Shown here: positions 16,316 to 25,114 of the stretch, piece after piece | Numbering within the stretch: position 1 is the stretch's first letter | Layout of the letters: each line of letters opens with the position of its first letter | Source: Methylobacillus sp. | Lineage (GTDB): Bacteria; Pseudomonadota; Gammaproteobacteria; Burkholderiales; Methylophilaceae | Direction of reading: 5' to 3' | NCBI GenBank assembly: GCA_031277395.1 | Contig: JAITML010000054.1 | Span: 1 to 37,916, forward strand | Length of the DNA: 37,916 nucleotides | Made by a program: the position numbers and the translations under genes | The notes under the pieces: generated by a model | Told to the model about the DNA's origin: nothing | The model's input: only the letters and a program-made list of their open reading frames with translations | Databases searched by the model: none

Positions 16316-16882
16316 ATGAACCGATACGCCACGCTGTTGCTGCTCGCCGGCGCAACCACAGTTGCCCATGCGGCTCCCGAAACCTACGTCACCGACGCCA
16401 ACCACACCTTTGCCAATTTTTCCTACACCCACCTGGGCTACTCGGTGCAGATGAGCCGCTTTGACAATGTTGCGGGAAAAATTGTGCTGGATCGCGCAGC
16501 GCGCGCCGGTTCGGTTGATATCACGATAACCACCGCCTCGGTCAACACCGGCTCCGAGACGTTCAATGAGCATATCCAGGGAGAAGATTTCCTCGATACC
16601 AAACAGTTTCCCAAGGCCACCTTCAAAGGCGACAAGGTGGAATTCAGCGGCGACCAGCCCGTGAAAGTGTCGGGTACGCTGACACTGAAAGGCATCACCA
16701 AACCGGTCACGCTGAGCATCAGCAATTTCCATTGCATGATGCACCCAATGAAAAAAGTGGAAGCCTGCGGCGCGAACGCCACAACCGTCGTCAAACGCTC
16801 GGATTTCAACATGAGCAAATATGTGCCCAACGTGGGCGACGAAGTCACGATCAATATCGCGGTGGAAGCGAGCAAGGAGTAA
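16316..16882 (+). CDS. yceI: YceI family periplasmic lipid-binding-like protein
   Basis: The gene has a good ribosome site (AAAGGATC) and a signal peptide (MNRYATLLLLAGATTVAHAA). The mature protein follows the YceI pattern: an opening YVTDANHTFANFSYTHLGYS, a central SVDITITTASVNTGSETFNEHIQGEDFLD, and a later KVSGTLTLKGITKPVTLS. YceI proteins are lipocalin-like barrels that can hold polyisoprenoid lipids in the periplasm and are often induced by base or envelope stress. Length 188 residues is typical. It is transcribed away from eptA and ends in its own terminator. Whether it joins the Cpx regulon cannot be judged. Confidence 0.92.
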   Translation: MNRYATLLLLAGATTVAHAAPETYVTDANHTFANFSYTHLGYSVQMSRFDNVAGKIVLDRAARAGSVDITITTASVNTGSETFNEHIQGEDFLDTKQFPKATFKGDKVEFSGDQPVKVSGTLTLKGITKPVTLSISNFHCMMHPMKKVEACGANATTVVKRSDFNMSKYVPNVGDEVTINIAVEASKE

Positions 16883-16897
16883 GTTTTAGCGAATCGA

Positions 16898-16937
16898 AAA
16901 ACGGCGACAGGATTCAGCTTCTGCCGCCGTTTTCGTT
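16898..16937 (+). terminator. Terminator after yceI
   Basis: A 9-bp stem AAAACGGCG / CGCCGTTTT with an 18-base loop, followed by CGTTTT. It lies between yceI and the GH17 gene and ends only a few bases before the GH17 start, so the GH17 promoter may lie upstream of or inside it. Confidence 0.55.
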
Positions 16938-16949
16938 TTCACATTCATC

Positions 16950-18476
16950 ATGCTTACCCCTGTTTTCTGGCGCCGCCATTTTCTGCTGCATCTTGCCGCG
17001 TTTTTCGTGCTGGGTTTCTGGGTTGTTCAGCAAACGCGCCCGGTCATTTTGCCCGACCTGAATCTGGCCGAAGGCGAACGTCTCGCCGGCGTTTCCTACG
17101 CGCCGTATCACAAGCCGGGGCAAACGCCGTTCGACCCTCATCAGCGCATCCCGCGCGAACAGATCGCGGCCGATCTCAAGGCGCTCGCCAAAATCACGCA
17201 TTGCGTGCGCATTTACGCGGTCGATCAGGGACTGGAAAACGTGCCGGAACTGGCCGGGCATTATGGATTGAAAGTGTTGCTGGGTGCGTGGATAGGACGC
17301 GATGCGGCCAACAATCGCGCCCAGATCGAAACCGCAGTGCGCCTTGCGAACCAATATCCCGAAACCGTACGCGCGGTTATTGTCGGCAACGAAGTTTTGC
17401 TGCGCCGCGAGCAGCCGGAAGCTGCGCTGCGTGCGATGCTGGACGAGATGAAATCGCGCGTGCATGTGCCCGTCACCTACGCCGACGTGTGGGAATTCTG
17501 GTTGCAACATCCCGACCTCGCCGACAGCGTCGATTTCGCCACCGTCCATATTTTGCCCTATTGGGAAGATGAGCCAATCGCGGTCGAACACGCGGTTGAG
17601 CACGTCGCTGCGATTCGCGAACGCATGATGCAATCGTTGCGCAAACCCGTGCTCATCGGTGAAACCGGCTGGCCAAGCGAAGGCCGCGAACGTGAAAATG
17701 CGCGCCCCGGCATCGTGGAACAGGCGCGTTTCGTGCGCACCTTCATCCGGGAAGCGCACGATCGCGGTTGGGATTACAACCTCATCGAAGCCATAGATCA
17801 GCCATGGAAACGCTTGTCCGAAGGCACGGTGGGCGGTTACTGGGGCATGCTGGATGTCGAATTGCAACCCAAATTTCCGCTGCAAGGCGCGGTGCGGGAA
17901 CGCGCGAGCGCATTGCCATTTTTGCTGGCATCGTTAATAGGCGCATTCGTTTGCGGCGCCATCGGTTTGAAGACCGGAACGCGCCGCTGGCGCTGGCTGA
18001 CCGGGGTCACCGCCGGAGCGTGGGCGGGCGGCATGTTGTGGCTGGGATACGAACACGCGCTGGTCGCGTGGCGCAATCTGGTGGAATGGCTCGCGCTGGG
18101 TGTGGTGACGCTGGCGGGTGCGGAATTGGTGTTCGCACTGGTTGCGTGGCGACCACGTTTGGCTTCCTCGCTGCGCATGCTTGTTTTTTTCAGCGCGGCA
18201 GTGGGCGCGTTGCTGTTGCTCGCCGATCCGCGCTACCGTGATTTTCCGCTCGCGCTCTATGCGCTGCCACTGCCCGCATTGCTGACTTTGCGCGGCATGT
18301 CGGCAACCATAGGCCGGGCGGAAAAAATTTGCGCCGCGCTCATCGTTCTATGCGGCATCGCGCGCTGGCTTATGGAACCGATGAATCCACAGGCTCAGGC
18401 GTGGGCGGCGCTGTGCGTATTGCTGGCCGGATGCGCGATTATCAGCAAGGAAAGTACCGCGCCCGGCGCCGCATAA
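16950..18476 (+). CDS. Membrane-anchored GH17 (beta-1,3-glucanase-like) protein
   Basis: A single N-terminal membrane helix (residues 9-27) leads to a GH17 barrel (about 45-315). The catalytic acid is E148 in VGNEVLL and the nucleophile E238 in LIGETGWPSEG, both intact. After about residue 320 the protein becomes a string of membrane helices rich in Ala, Leu and Trp, about 180 residues with no enzyme motif. GH17 enzymes cut or transglycosylate beta-1,3-glucans. The neighbouring GH17-GT2 fusion points to synthesis and trimming of a periplasmic or exported glucan. The gene ends by overlapping 82 bases with a convergent small membrane-protein gene. Length 508 residues. The substrate is inferred from the family. 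Confidence 0.88.
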   Translation: MLTPVFWRRHFLLHLAAFFVLGFWVVQQTRPVILPDLNLAEGERLAGVSYAPYHKPGQTPFDPHQRIPREQIAADLKALAKITHCVRIYAVDQGLENVPELAGHYGLKVLLGAWIGRDAANNRAQIETAVRLANQYPETVRAVIVGNEVLLRREQPEAALRAMLDEMKSRVHVPVTYADVWEFWLQHPDLADSVDFATVHILPYWEDEPIAVEHAVEHVAAIRERMMQSLRKPVLIGETGWPSEGRERENARPGIVEQARFVRTFIREAHDRGWDYNLIEAIDQPWKRLSEGTVGGYWGMLDVELQPKFPLQGAVRERASALPFLLASLIGAFVCGAIGLKTGTRRWRWLTGVTAGAWAGGMLWLGYEHALVAWRNLVEWLALGVVTLAGAELVFALVAWRPRLASSLRMLVFFSAAVGALLLLADPRYRDFPLALYALPLPALLTLRGMSATIGRAEKICAALIVLCGIARWLMEPMNPQAQAWAALCVLLAGCAIISKESTAPGAA

Positions 18477-18763
18477 TCCCAACTGTAGAGCACCAGTCCG
18501 GCAATACCAAAAACCCAGCCGAACCAGGCCAGCACGCGCAATTTCGGCGCCAGCGCGAGCAGCGACGCGATGAGCGCGACTATCCCCAACTGCTGATGAT
18601 TAAACGTGGCGACGACGAGATCGCGCAGCAAACAATGCCATGCGTCCGACCCCACGCAGGCAAGCGCGAGACCTTCCGGCTCAATCAATCCGAACCGCGC
18701 CCAAAGCGCGAGCCCGAGCATCGTCGCGCCGCTCACCATCAGGATAAAAATACGCGCATTCAT
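18395..18763 (-). CDS. Small membrane protein coupled to the glucan synthase
   Basis: A 122-residue protein with four hydrophobic helices and a pair of cysteines (ALACVGSDAWHCLL) that could form a periplasmic disulfide. No family is recognised with confidence. Its ATG overlaps the stop of the GH17-GT2 gene as TAATG, so its translation should depend on that gene, which suggests an accessory subunit. Its last 27 codons lie antisense to the end of the GH17 gene at 16950-18476. Hydrophobicity is consistent over its whole length, including the part outside the overlap, which supports a real gene. Confidence 0.72.
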   Translation of the reverse strand: MNARIFILMVSGATMLGLALWARFGLIEPEGLALACVGSDAWHCLLRDLVVATFNHQQLGIVALIASLLALAPKLRVLAWFGWVFGIAGLVLYSWDYAAPGAVLSLLIIAHPASNTHSAAHA

Positions 18764-21375
18764 TACGTTGACGCCAACTCGCCCTGCGGCGATTTTTCCG
18801 GCCAGTTGGAGGCGATCTGGCAGCCAAGCGCAGCCCAGTAAGGGATGGTTTCAAACAGCAACACCGCGATCCACGCGCGCGCGGCAGGTTCGTTGAATCC
18901 CAAATCCACGGCAATGCTCACCGCCGCCGCAAGCAAGCCGAGCAATAGCAGCATTTCCTCCCGTATCGGCGCGAAAAAAGCGAGCCCTTTGCTGCGGCTC
19001 CAGCCTTTGGGCGTGACGACGAATACGCCTTTTTTGCGGAAGATGCCCGCGAATACACCGCGCGCGACCGTGTGCGACAAGCCGGCGGAGAGCAGTGATG
19101 CGCCCGCGATATCCATCCATGAGCAATCCATCGTGCGACGGTACAAAATCGGCCCCATCATCGCCTTGAACGCCATAAAGCCCAGCATGGGCGCAACCAG
19201 CACCGTCATCGGCAAGCCGAAGGATTTGGGCGCGGCGATCATAAGCACCGTCCACACCAGCGAAGCCACCGTGAACACCAGTTGCAGCGCCTCGCCGAAC
19301 CACGCGAACCAGCCGGTGAGAAAGTGATAGCGCTGCGCCACGTTGAGCTTGCTGTGTCCCACCAATGCGGAAAAGTGCGCCCTGAGAATTTGCATCGCGC
19401 CGAATGCCCAGCGGAAACGCTGGCTTTTGATCGCGGCGAAATTGGCGGGGGTGAGCCCCCTGCCCAGCACATGATCAACGTAGCGCGTATCGTAGCCCTT
19501 GTGCAACAGCCGCAAGCCAAGCTCGGAATCTTCGCAGATGCACCACTCGGACCAGCCGCCGACTTCGTCGAGATATTTGCGTCGCACCAGCGTCATCGTG
19601 CCATGCTGTATAAGCGCGTTGCGTTCGTTGCGATGGTGCATGCCGATGCGGAAAAAGCCGTCGAATTCCCAGTTGCACATGCGGCGGAACGGCTGCGCTT
19701 CCCAGTCGCGATGCGCTTGCGGCGCTTGCACCACAGCCACCTCCGGCGCTTGCTGAAAGTGCGGCACAAGCGAGGAAATCCACTCGGGATCAACCACATA
19801 ATCCGCATCCACCACGCCGATGATTTCAGCACGCGTATCAGTTTGCTTGAGCGCGAAATTGAGCGCCCCGGCCTTGAATCCCGGCCACGGTCGCAGATGG
19901 AAAAAGCGGAAATTCGCGCCCAGTTTCGCCACGTGCGCTTCCACCGGTTTCCACAACGCCTCGTCGGCAGTGTTGTTGTCAATAACCAGCACTTCGAAAT
20001 TGTGGTAATGGCTGCGCGCGAGGCTGTCGAGCGTCGCGATTACCATCTCCGGTGGCTCGTTGTAACAGGCAAGATGGATCGAAACAAACGGTTCCTGCTC
20101 CGGCGGCAGCGGCGGCAGCAGCGTGAATCGTCGTTTCCAGAGGCGTTTGAACAGCACTTCACCGAATTCGTAGCCGTGCGTGAGCAACACCGAAATCGAG
20201 ATCAGCGTTGCCGCGATAAGCACCGTGAGACCAATCAGATCGCCATGCGTGAGATAGTATTCCGCCGGCACATTGCCGCCCACAATCAGCGTGGCGACCG
20301 AAGCCTGTATCAGCACGGCGAGCCAGATACGCCCCATGAGGCTCCAGCTGCCGAGCAGCAGGGTGACAAGAAACATCGGGATAAACGCATACAGCCCCGC
20401 CGCGCGCGCCTTGCGTTCCCAGCGAATATCGCGCGGCACTTCGCCCGTGAACGAGAATTTGGGCTTACGGTTCACGTCATACACGCCCCAATACGCGCCT
20501 GCCCAACCTTCCAGTTCAACCTTCCACGGCTGGTCGAAGGCTTCCATGATGAAATAATCCAGATCGGGTGTTTCGTTATGCGCAAGAAAAGTCCGCAGAA
20601 ACAGGGCTTCATTTTCGCGCGAAGCGACCGCTTCCTCTATCTTGGGGCCGCGACTCGGCCAGCCAATTTCGCCGATGACGATTCTCTTGTAGGGAAAGGT
20701 GCGTTCCAGCTCATGGTAGCGTTGCATCGCATATTCCACCGCCTGTTCCGCCGGCACGCCTTCGTGGTAAGGCAAGAGATGCACGGTGATGAAATCAACA
20801 TTTTCCGCGAGCTCCGGATATTTGATCCAGACATGCCACGGCTCGGCGGTGGAAACCGGCTTGTGCGTCTCATCCCTGACCATGTTGAGATACAGGATCA
20901 GCGTTTCCGGCGCGAGATCTTCGCGCAGCAGGGTTTCGTTACCGACGATAATGCGATCCACCGTCTTTGAATATTGATTGGCCAGCTTGATGCCCGCCTC
21001 CACTTCGCGCATATTGCGTTCCACGCTCTGATCGAGCCAGATGCCATTGGTGAGGCGCAACCCGTCCATGGCGGCAAGCGGCGCCACGGCGGCATAGTCG
21101 ATGGAGGAATAGGTGCGAACGCGCTTGGCGGTGCGGGCAAGAATATTGAGATCACCCGCAAGCTGCTCTTGCGTGAGAGTATCCTGCTTCATCGGATCCT
21201 GATCGCGCCCGTAGCCGCTGTAAGCGAAGCCCGTGATGGTGTTCTCCGCCTCAGCCATGGGCTGGCCGCGATTAACCCACTGCCACACCCCGAACTGCGC
21301 CACCGCAATAAAAGTTGCGATGACGAGAGCAACAGCAATATGAAGAATAAAACGTGCGAAACGTGTAAGCGCCAT
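18763..21375 (-). CDS. GH17-GT2 fusion, probable beta-glucan synthase
   Basis: The 870-residue protein begins with a membrane helix, then a GH17 barrel (about 45-315) with E147 in VGNETLL and E236 in VIGEIGWPSRG. Three or more membrane helices follow (325-405) and then a processive GT2 domain. The GT2 motifs are complete: VSIHLACYNEPPE, the DxD at D523/D525 (VVDADYV), CEDSE near 614-618 and QRFRW at 652-656, followed by further membrane helices. This is the layout of NdvB/NdvC-type enzymes that make beta-1,3-linked (often cyclic) glucans in rhizobia and Pseudomonas. One protein therefore holds both a polymerising and a glucan-cutting or transferring domain. The product is inferred, not shown. 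Confidence 0.9.
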   Translation of the reverse strand: MALTRFARFILHIAVALVIATFIAVAQFGVWQWVNRGQPMAEAENTITGFAYSGYGRDQDPMKQDTLTQEQLAGDLNILARTAKRVRTYSSIDYAAVAPLAAMDGLRLTNGIWLDQSVERNMREVEAGIKLANQYSKTVDRIIVGNETLLREDLAPETLILYLNMVRDETHKPVSTAEPWHVWIKYPELAENVDFITVHLLPYHEGVPAEQAVEYAMQRYHELERTFPYKRIVIGEIGWPSRGPKIEEAVASRENEALFLRTFLAHNETPDLDYFIMEAFDQPWKVELEGWAGAYWGVYDVNRKPKFSFTGEVPRDIRWERKARAAGLYAFIPMFLVTLLLGSWSLMGRIWLAVLIQASVATLIVGGNVPAEYYLTHGDLIGLTVLIAATLISISVLLTHGYEFGEVLFKRLWKRRFTLLPPLPPEQEPFVSIHLACYNEPPEMVIATLDSLARSHYHNFEVLVIDNNTADEALWKPVEAHVAKLGANFRFFHLRPWPGFKAGALNFALKQTDTRAEIIGVVDADYVVDPEWISSLVPHFQQAPEVAVVQAPQAHRDWEAQPFRRMCNWEFDGFFRIGMHHRNERNALIQHGTMTLVRRKYLDEVGGWSEWCICEDSELGLRLLHKGYDTRYVDHVLGRGLTPANFAAIKSQRFRWAFGAMQILRAHFSALVGHSKLNVAQRYHFLTGWFAWFGEALQLVFTVASLVWTVLMIAAPKSFGLPMTVLVAPMLGFMAFKAMMGPILYRRTMDCSWMDIAGASLLSAGLSHTVARGVFAGIFRKKGVFVVTPKGWSRSKGLAFFAPIREEMLLLLGLLAAAVSIAVDLGFNEPAARAWIAVLLFETIPYWAALGCQIASNWPEKSPQGELAST

Positions 21376-21535
21376 GCGGAAATAATTGATTGTTGAACGA
21401 ACGCGTAATTGCGGATGGCAGGATTACCGAACCCTTCCGACCAACGCCAAGAGAATGAGTTCCCGCGTTCCCTTGTTAACGGTCGATAAAACTCAAGGTT
21501 GATAAAACCGGCCGCGCTTGCGCGCGACTCGTCTG

Positions 21536-21838
21536 TTATTTGTTATCCCAAGCCTTGTTCAGCTCTGATTGACTTTCCTTCATGCGAACCTGCGCATCAT
21601 CCATGCGCACTTTCGCCTCTTTCTGCTGCTTGTGCAAATCATCAAGCCGCGCCTGCTCCTGCTTCACGCGCTGATCTTGCGCCTCAAGCTGTTTCGTGAG
21701 CGACTCGTACTCGTCACGCGCGCTTACATAGCTCTTGCGCGCCTGTGACGCATTATATTGTTCCGTCGCCACGTCCCGCGCCCACGCAGGCGCGACCAGC
21801 AAGCTCCCCATCAAGCAAATGGTTAAAACTTTGTTCAT
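21536..21838 (-). CDS. Small exported coiled-coil protein
   Basis: The start has an AAGGAT ribosome site and a signal peptide (MNKVLTICLMGSLLVAPAWA, cleavage after AWA). The remaining 80 residues are a highly charged coiled coil rich in Lys, Glu, Gln and Arg with no Cys or Pro. No family is recognised. Such proteins can be periplasmic scaffolds or chaperone-like, but no function is claimed. It is divergent from rpsO. A GC-rich hairpin (GCGCG-GCAA-like, about 21505-21530) lies beyond its stop and may end its transcript. Confidence 0.75.
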   Translation of the reverse strand: MNKVLTICLMGSLLVAPAWARDVATEQYNASQARKSYVSARDEYESLTKQLEAQDQRVKQEQARLDDLHKQQKEAKVRMDDAQVRMKESQSELNKAWDNK

Positions 21839-21984
21839 CGCCTATCCTTAACTTGTTTGCCGCACCGCTGATTTTATACCTGTTTTCCGCTTTTCTTGCA
21901 GCCTCGGGAGCATGGCGTGAAATTCCGAAGTGAAATCAGCCACACCCCGCACCAAAGGCGGCCGGAAGAAATTCAATCAAGCAC

Positions 21985-22014
21985 TTGTTTAACTTTGCAA
22001 TTTTGGGTTAGAAT
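21985..22014 (+). promoter_or_regulatory. Promoter of rpsO (TTGTTT-18-TAGAAT)
   Basis: A -35 TTGTTT at 21985-21990 and a -10 TAGAAT at 22009-22014 are separated by 18 bp. The rpsO start lies 29 bases beyond the -10, with AGGAGAG as ribosome site. Confidence 0.65.
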
Positions 22015-22043
22015 GCGCGGCTCAAAACAGGAGAGAACACAGA

Positions 22044-22313
22044 ATGTCCATTACGACTGCCGAAACGGCTCGGCTGATTGCTGAATACAAGCAAGGCGCA
22101 AATGATACCGGCTCCCCGGAAGTTCAGGTTGCGCTGCTGACCAGCCGCATCACCACGCTGACCGAACATTTCAAGACCCATGCCAAGGATCATCATTCCC
22201 GCCGCGGCCTGCTCGCACTGGTGAGCCAGCGTCGCAAGCAGCTCGATTATCTGAAGCGCAAAAACGCCGACCGCTACCGCGCCTTGATCGCGCGCCTCGG
22301 TCTGCGCAAGTAA
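22044..22313 (+). CDS. rpsO: Ribosomal protein S15
   Basis: An 89-residue protein with the conserved S15 pattern: [50 protein letters not shown] and [14 protein letters not shown]15 binds 16S rRNA in the small-subunit platform and organises its assembly; in E. coli it also represses its own mRNA through a pseudoknot. Length and ends are standard. It precedes pnp, the usual arrangement, with a hairpin in between. The ribosome site is GGAGAG. Confidence 0.98.
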   Translation: MSITTAETARLIAEYKQGANDTGSPEVQVALLTSRITTLTEHFKTHAKDHHSRRGLLALVSQRRKQLDYLKRKNADRYRALIARLGLRK

Positions 22314-22335
22314 ATCCCCTCTGGATCACGAAAAC

Positions 22336-22380
22336 AAGCCGAAAGCCATGCGGCAACGCAGTGCTTATCGGCTTTTTTCA
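22336..22380 (+). terminator. rpsO-pnp intercistronic hairpin with GCAA tetraloop
   Basis: A long stem AAGCCGA-AAGC-(CA)-TGCG closed by a GCAA tetraloop and followed by TTTTTTCATTTT. It has an intrinsic-terminator form, with a two-base internal mismatch and one bulged A. It sits where E. coli has an RNase III processing and attenuation site controlling PNPase. Confidence 0.8.
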
Positions 22381-22401
22381 TTTTAAAAAGGACGTAATGT
22401 C

Positions 22402-24516
22402 GTGAAATCAATCAAAAAATCAATCCAGTACGGCAAACATACGCTGACGCTGGAAACCGGTGAAATCGCGCGCCAGGCTGACGGCGCCGTGATGGTAAGC
22501 CTGGGTGATACCGCAGTGCTCGTGACCGTCGTGGGCAAGCGCGAAGTAAAGGAAGGGCAGGATTTCTTCCCGCTGACCGTGGATTATCAGGAACGCACCT
22601 ATGCCGCCGGCAAGATTCCGGGCGGCTTTTTCAAGCGCGAAGGCCGTCCCTCCGAGAAGGAAACGCTGACCTCCCGCCTCATTGACCGCCCGCTGCGCCC
22701 GCTCTTCCCCGAAGCCTTTTACAACGAAGTGCAAATCGTCGCGACCGTGATGTCGTCCGACAACGAGATTGACGCCGACATTCCGGCCATCATCGGCGCT
22801 TCCGCTGCGCTCGCAATTTCCGGCATTCCGTTCTACGGCCCTATCGGTGCCGCGCGCGTGGGCTATATCAACGGCGAATACGTGCTGAACCCGACCGCAA
22901 CCGAACTCAAGGAAACCCGACTCGATCTGGTGGTCGCCGCGACCGCCACCGCCGTGCTCATGGTCGAATCCGAAGCTGACCAGTTGTCCGAGGAGGTGAT
23001 GCTGGGCTCCGTGGTTTATGGTCACCAGCAACAGCAAGCGGTTATCAACCTCATCAACGAACTCGCCGCCGAAGTCGGCAACGAGCCGTGGGACTGGGCT
23101 CCGCCGGAGACCGATGCGTCCATGGTCGAAAAGCTGACCGCGCTGGCTGCCAACGACATCAACGAAGCTTACAAGATCAAGTCCAAGCAGGCGCGTTCCG
23201 GCAGGCTGGACGAAATCAAGTCGCGCGTGCTCGGCGAATTGATTACCGCGGATACCGACACCCATGCCGCCAACCAGATCAAGGACGCCCTGTTCAAGCT
23301 GGAAGCCAATGTGGTGCGCAGCCAGATCCTCAATGGCGAGCCGCGCATTGATGGCCGCGATACGCGCACCGTGCGCCCGATCAGCATACGCACCGGCGTA
23401 CTGCCGCGCACCCACGGTTCCGCGCTGTTCACGCGCGGCGAAACGCAGGCGCTGGTTGTCGCCACGCTGGGCACCGGCCGCGACGAGCAGATCATCGACG
23501 CCTTGCAGGGCGAGTATCATGACCGCTTCATGCTGCACTACAACATGCCACCGTATGCCACGGGTGAAACCGGCCGCGTCGGCACACCCAAGCGCCGCGA
23601 AATCGGCCATGGCCGTCTCGCCAAGCGCGCGCTCATCGCCACGCTGCCGAGCCAGGAAGATTTCGGCTACACCATCCGCGTCGTTTCCGAAATCACCGAA
23701 TCCAATGGCTCCAGCTCCATGGCCTCCGTCTGCGGCGGCTGTCTCGCGCTCATGGATGCCGGCGTGCCGGTCAAGGCGCACGTTGCGGGCATCGCGATGG
23801 GACTTATCAAGGAAGGCAACCGCTTCGCGGTGCTGACCGACATACTGGGCGACGAAGATCATCTCGGCGACATGGATTTCAAGGTGGCGGGCACCGGAGA
23901 CGGCATCACCGCGCTGCAAATGGATATCAAGATCACCGGCATCACCGCCGAGATCATGAAGGTCGCGCTGGCGCAGGCCAGGGAAGGCCGCATGCACATC
24001 CTCGGCCTCATGAAGGATGCGATGGGTCATTCCCGCGAGGAATTGTCCGCATTCGCGCCGCGCATCATCACGCTCAAGATCAATCCGGAAAAAATCCGCG
24101 ATGTGATCGGCAAGGGCGGCGCAGTAATCCGCGCGCTGACCGAAGAAACCGGCACAACAATAGACATTGATGACGACGGCACCATCAAGATCGGCTGCAT
24201 CAGCGCCGAAGCGGGCGAAGAAGCCAAGCGCCGCATCGAGCTGATTACCGCCGAAGTGGAAGTGGGTCAGGTCTATGAAGGCACCGTCCTCAAGCTGCTG
24301 GATATCGGCGCCATCGTGTCGCTGTTGCCGGGCAAGGATGGTCTGGTGCACATCTCCCAGATCGCGCATCAGCGCGTCAACACCGTCTCCGACTTCCTCA
24401 AGGAAGGCCAGCAGGTCAAGGTCAAGGTACTGGAAGTCGATGACAGAGGCCGTGTGCGCCTGTCCATGAAGGCGCTGCTCGAAGCTCCTGCCGCAGAACA
24501 ACAGACGGAGCAGTAA
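22402..24516 (+). CDS. pnp: Polyribonucleotide nucleotidyltransferase (PNPase)
   Basis: PNPase degrades RNA 3' to 5' by phosphorolysis and is part of the degradosome. The 704-residue protein shows two RNase PH domains (the first opening [20 protein letters not shown], the second around [17 protein letters not shown]), a KH domain ([20 protein letters not shown]) and a C-terminal S1 domain ([20 protein letters not shown]). It starts with GTG at 22402; an ATG five bases upstream runs into a stop at once. The ribosome site is AAGGAC. The terminator-like hairpin in front suggests readthrough or its own promoter. A bidirectional terminator follows. Confidence 0.98.
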   Translation: MKSIKKSIQYGKHTLTLETGEIARQADGAVMVSLGDTAVLVTVVGKREVKEGQDFFPLTVDYQERTYAAGKIPGGFFKREGRPSEKETLTSRLIDRPLRPLFPEAFYNEVQIVATVMSSDNEIDADIPAIIGASAALAISGIPFYGPIGAARVGYINGEYVLNPTATELKETRLDLVVAATATAVLMVESEADQLSEEVMLGSVVYGHQQQQAVINLINELAAEVGNEPWDWAPPETDASMVEKLTALAANDINEAYKIKSKQARSGRLDEIKSRVLGELITADTDTHAANQIKDALFKLEANVVRSQILNGEPRIDGRDTRTVRPISIRTGVLPRTHGSALFTRGETQALVVATLGTGRDEQIIDALQGEYHDRFMLHYNMPPYATGETGRVGTPKRREIGHGRLAKRALIATLPSQEDFGYTIRVVSEITESNGSSSMASVCGGCLALMDAGVPVKAHVAGIAMGLIKEGNRFAVLTDILGDEDHLGDMDFKVAGTGDGITALQMDIKITGITAEIMKVALAQAREGRMHILGLMKDAMGHSREELSAFAPRIITLKINPEKIRDVIGKGGAVIRALTEETGTTIDIDDDGTIKIGCISAEAGEEAKRRIELITAEVEVGQVYEGTVLKLLDIGAIVSLLPGKDGLVHISQIAHQRVNTVSDFLKEGQQVKVKVLEVDDRGRVRLSMKALLEAPAAEQQTEQ

Positions 24517-24560
24517 TCAGGTGACGGGAATCAGGGGCCAGTAAACCCCACTCCCGTCCC
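24515..24560 (+). repeat. Partial copy of an intergenic repeat also seen at 37665
   Basis: The stretch ATCAGGTGACGGGAATCAGG followed by CAGTAAACCCC and ACTCCCGTCC aligns by eye to the left end of the repeat at 37668-37709 (ATCAGGTTACAGGATTCAG, TAAACCCAT, CCATCCCGTCC). The match includes small gaps. It starts at the pnp stop codon. Only one arm is visible here. Confidence 0.5.
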
Positions 24561-24565
24561 GACAC

Positions 24566-24597
24566 AAAAAAGCCGCTGATTCGTCAGCGGCTTTTTT
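24566..24597. terminator. Bidirectional terminator between pnp and dksA
   Basis: A perfect 14-bp stem AAAAAAGCCGCTGA / TCAGCGGCTTTTTT with a TTCG tetraloop. The A and T tracts on both sides make it work for pnp (+) and dksA (-), which converge here. Confidence 0.95.
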
Positions 24598-24615
24598 CAT
24601 GCGGCGAAACAGAAA

Positions 24616-25035
24616 TTACTTGGCGACCTGCTTTTCGCGAATCTCGTCCAGCGTTTTGCAATCAATGCAGAGCGTCGCGGTGGGGCGGGCTTCGAGGCGC
24701 TTCAGGCCGATTTCGACACCGCAGCTTTCGCAATAACCGTAGTCGCCTTCGTCGATTTTGGCCAGTGTCTCGTCAATCTTCTTGATGAGTTTGCGCTCGC
24801 GGTCGCGGTTGCGCAGTTCCAGCGCCATGTCAGATTCCTGGCTGGCGCGGTCATTGGGATCAGCGAACATCGTCACTTCGTCCTGCATGGTATGCACGGT
24901 ACGGTCGATATCCTGGCTCAATTCCATCTTCCAATCATTCAAAATCTTGCGGAAATGATTGAGCTGTTTGGTGTTCATGTACGCCTCGCCTCGCTTGGGC
25001 GTGTACGGGGTAAAGTGCTTGATAACTTCAGTCAT
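24616..25035 (-). CDS. dksA: RNA polymerase-binding transcription factor DksA
   Basis: DksA enters the secondary channel of RNA polymerase and with ppGpp shifts transcription away from rRNA. The 139-residue protein has the coiled coil with the acidic tip [10 protein letters not shown] (the two aspartates needed for activity), then the C4 zinc finger: C-E-S-C near residue 103 and CIDC near 123. The start [13 protein letters not shown] is kept because E. coli DksA has a comparable N-terminal extension before the MNxxQLxHF segment. It converges on pnp and follows folD by about 80 bp on the same strand. Confidence 0.97.
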   Translation of the reverse strand: MTEVIKHFTPYTPKRGEAYMNTKQLNHFRKILNDWKMELSQDIDRTVHTMQDEVTMFADPNDRASQESDMALELRNRDRERKLIKKIDETLAKIDEGDYGYCESCGVEIGLKRLEARPTATLCIDCKTLDEIREKQVAK

Positions 25036-25114
25036 GTCGAAACTCTTTTTAGTTAACCCTTGTTAAAGCAGGGCGCAAGTTTACTACGATTGGGAAATAT
25101 GTCCACAAGGAAAA

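Noticed and set aside
19282-20970. A 562-codon open frame antisense to the GH17-GT2 gene
   Set aside because: Its composition (Arg, His, Gln and Glu rich) is typical of antisense shadows; no motifs, no ribosome site, and the sense protein has all catalytic residues.
22420-24501. A 693-codon open frame antisense to pnp
   Set aside because: It mirrors the codon pattern of pnp in GC-rich DNA, is rich in His, Arg and Gly with no recognisable domain, and pnp is certain.
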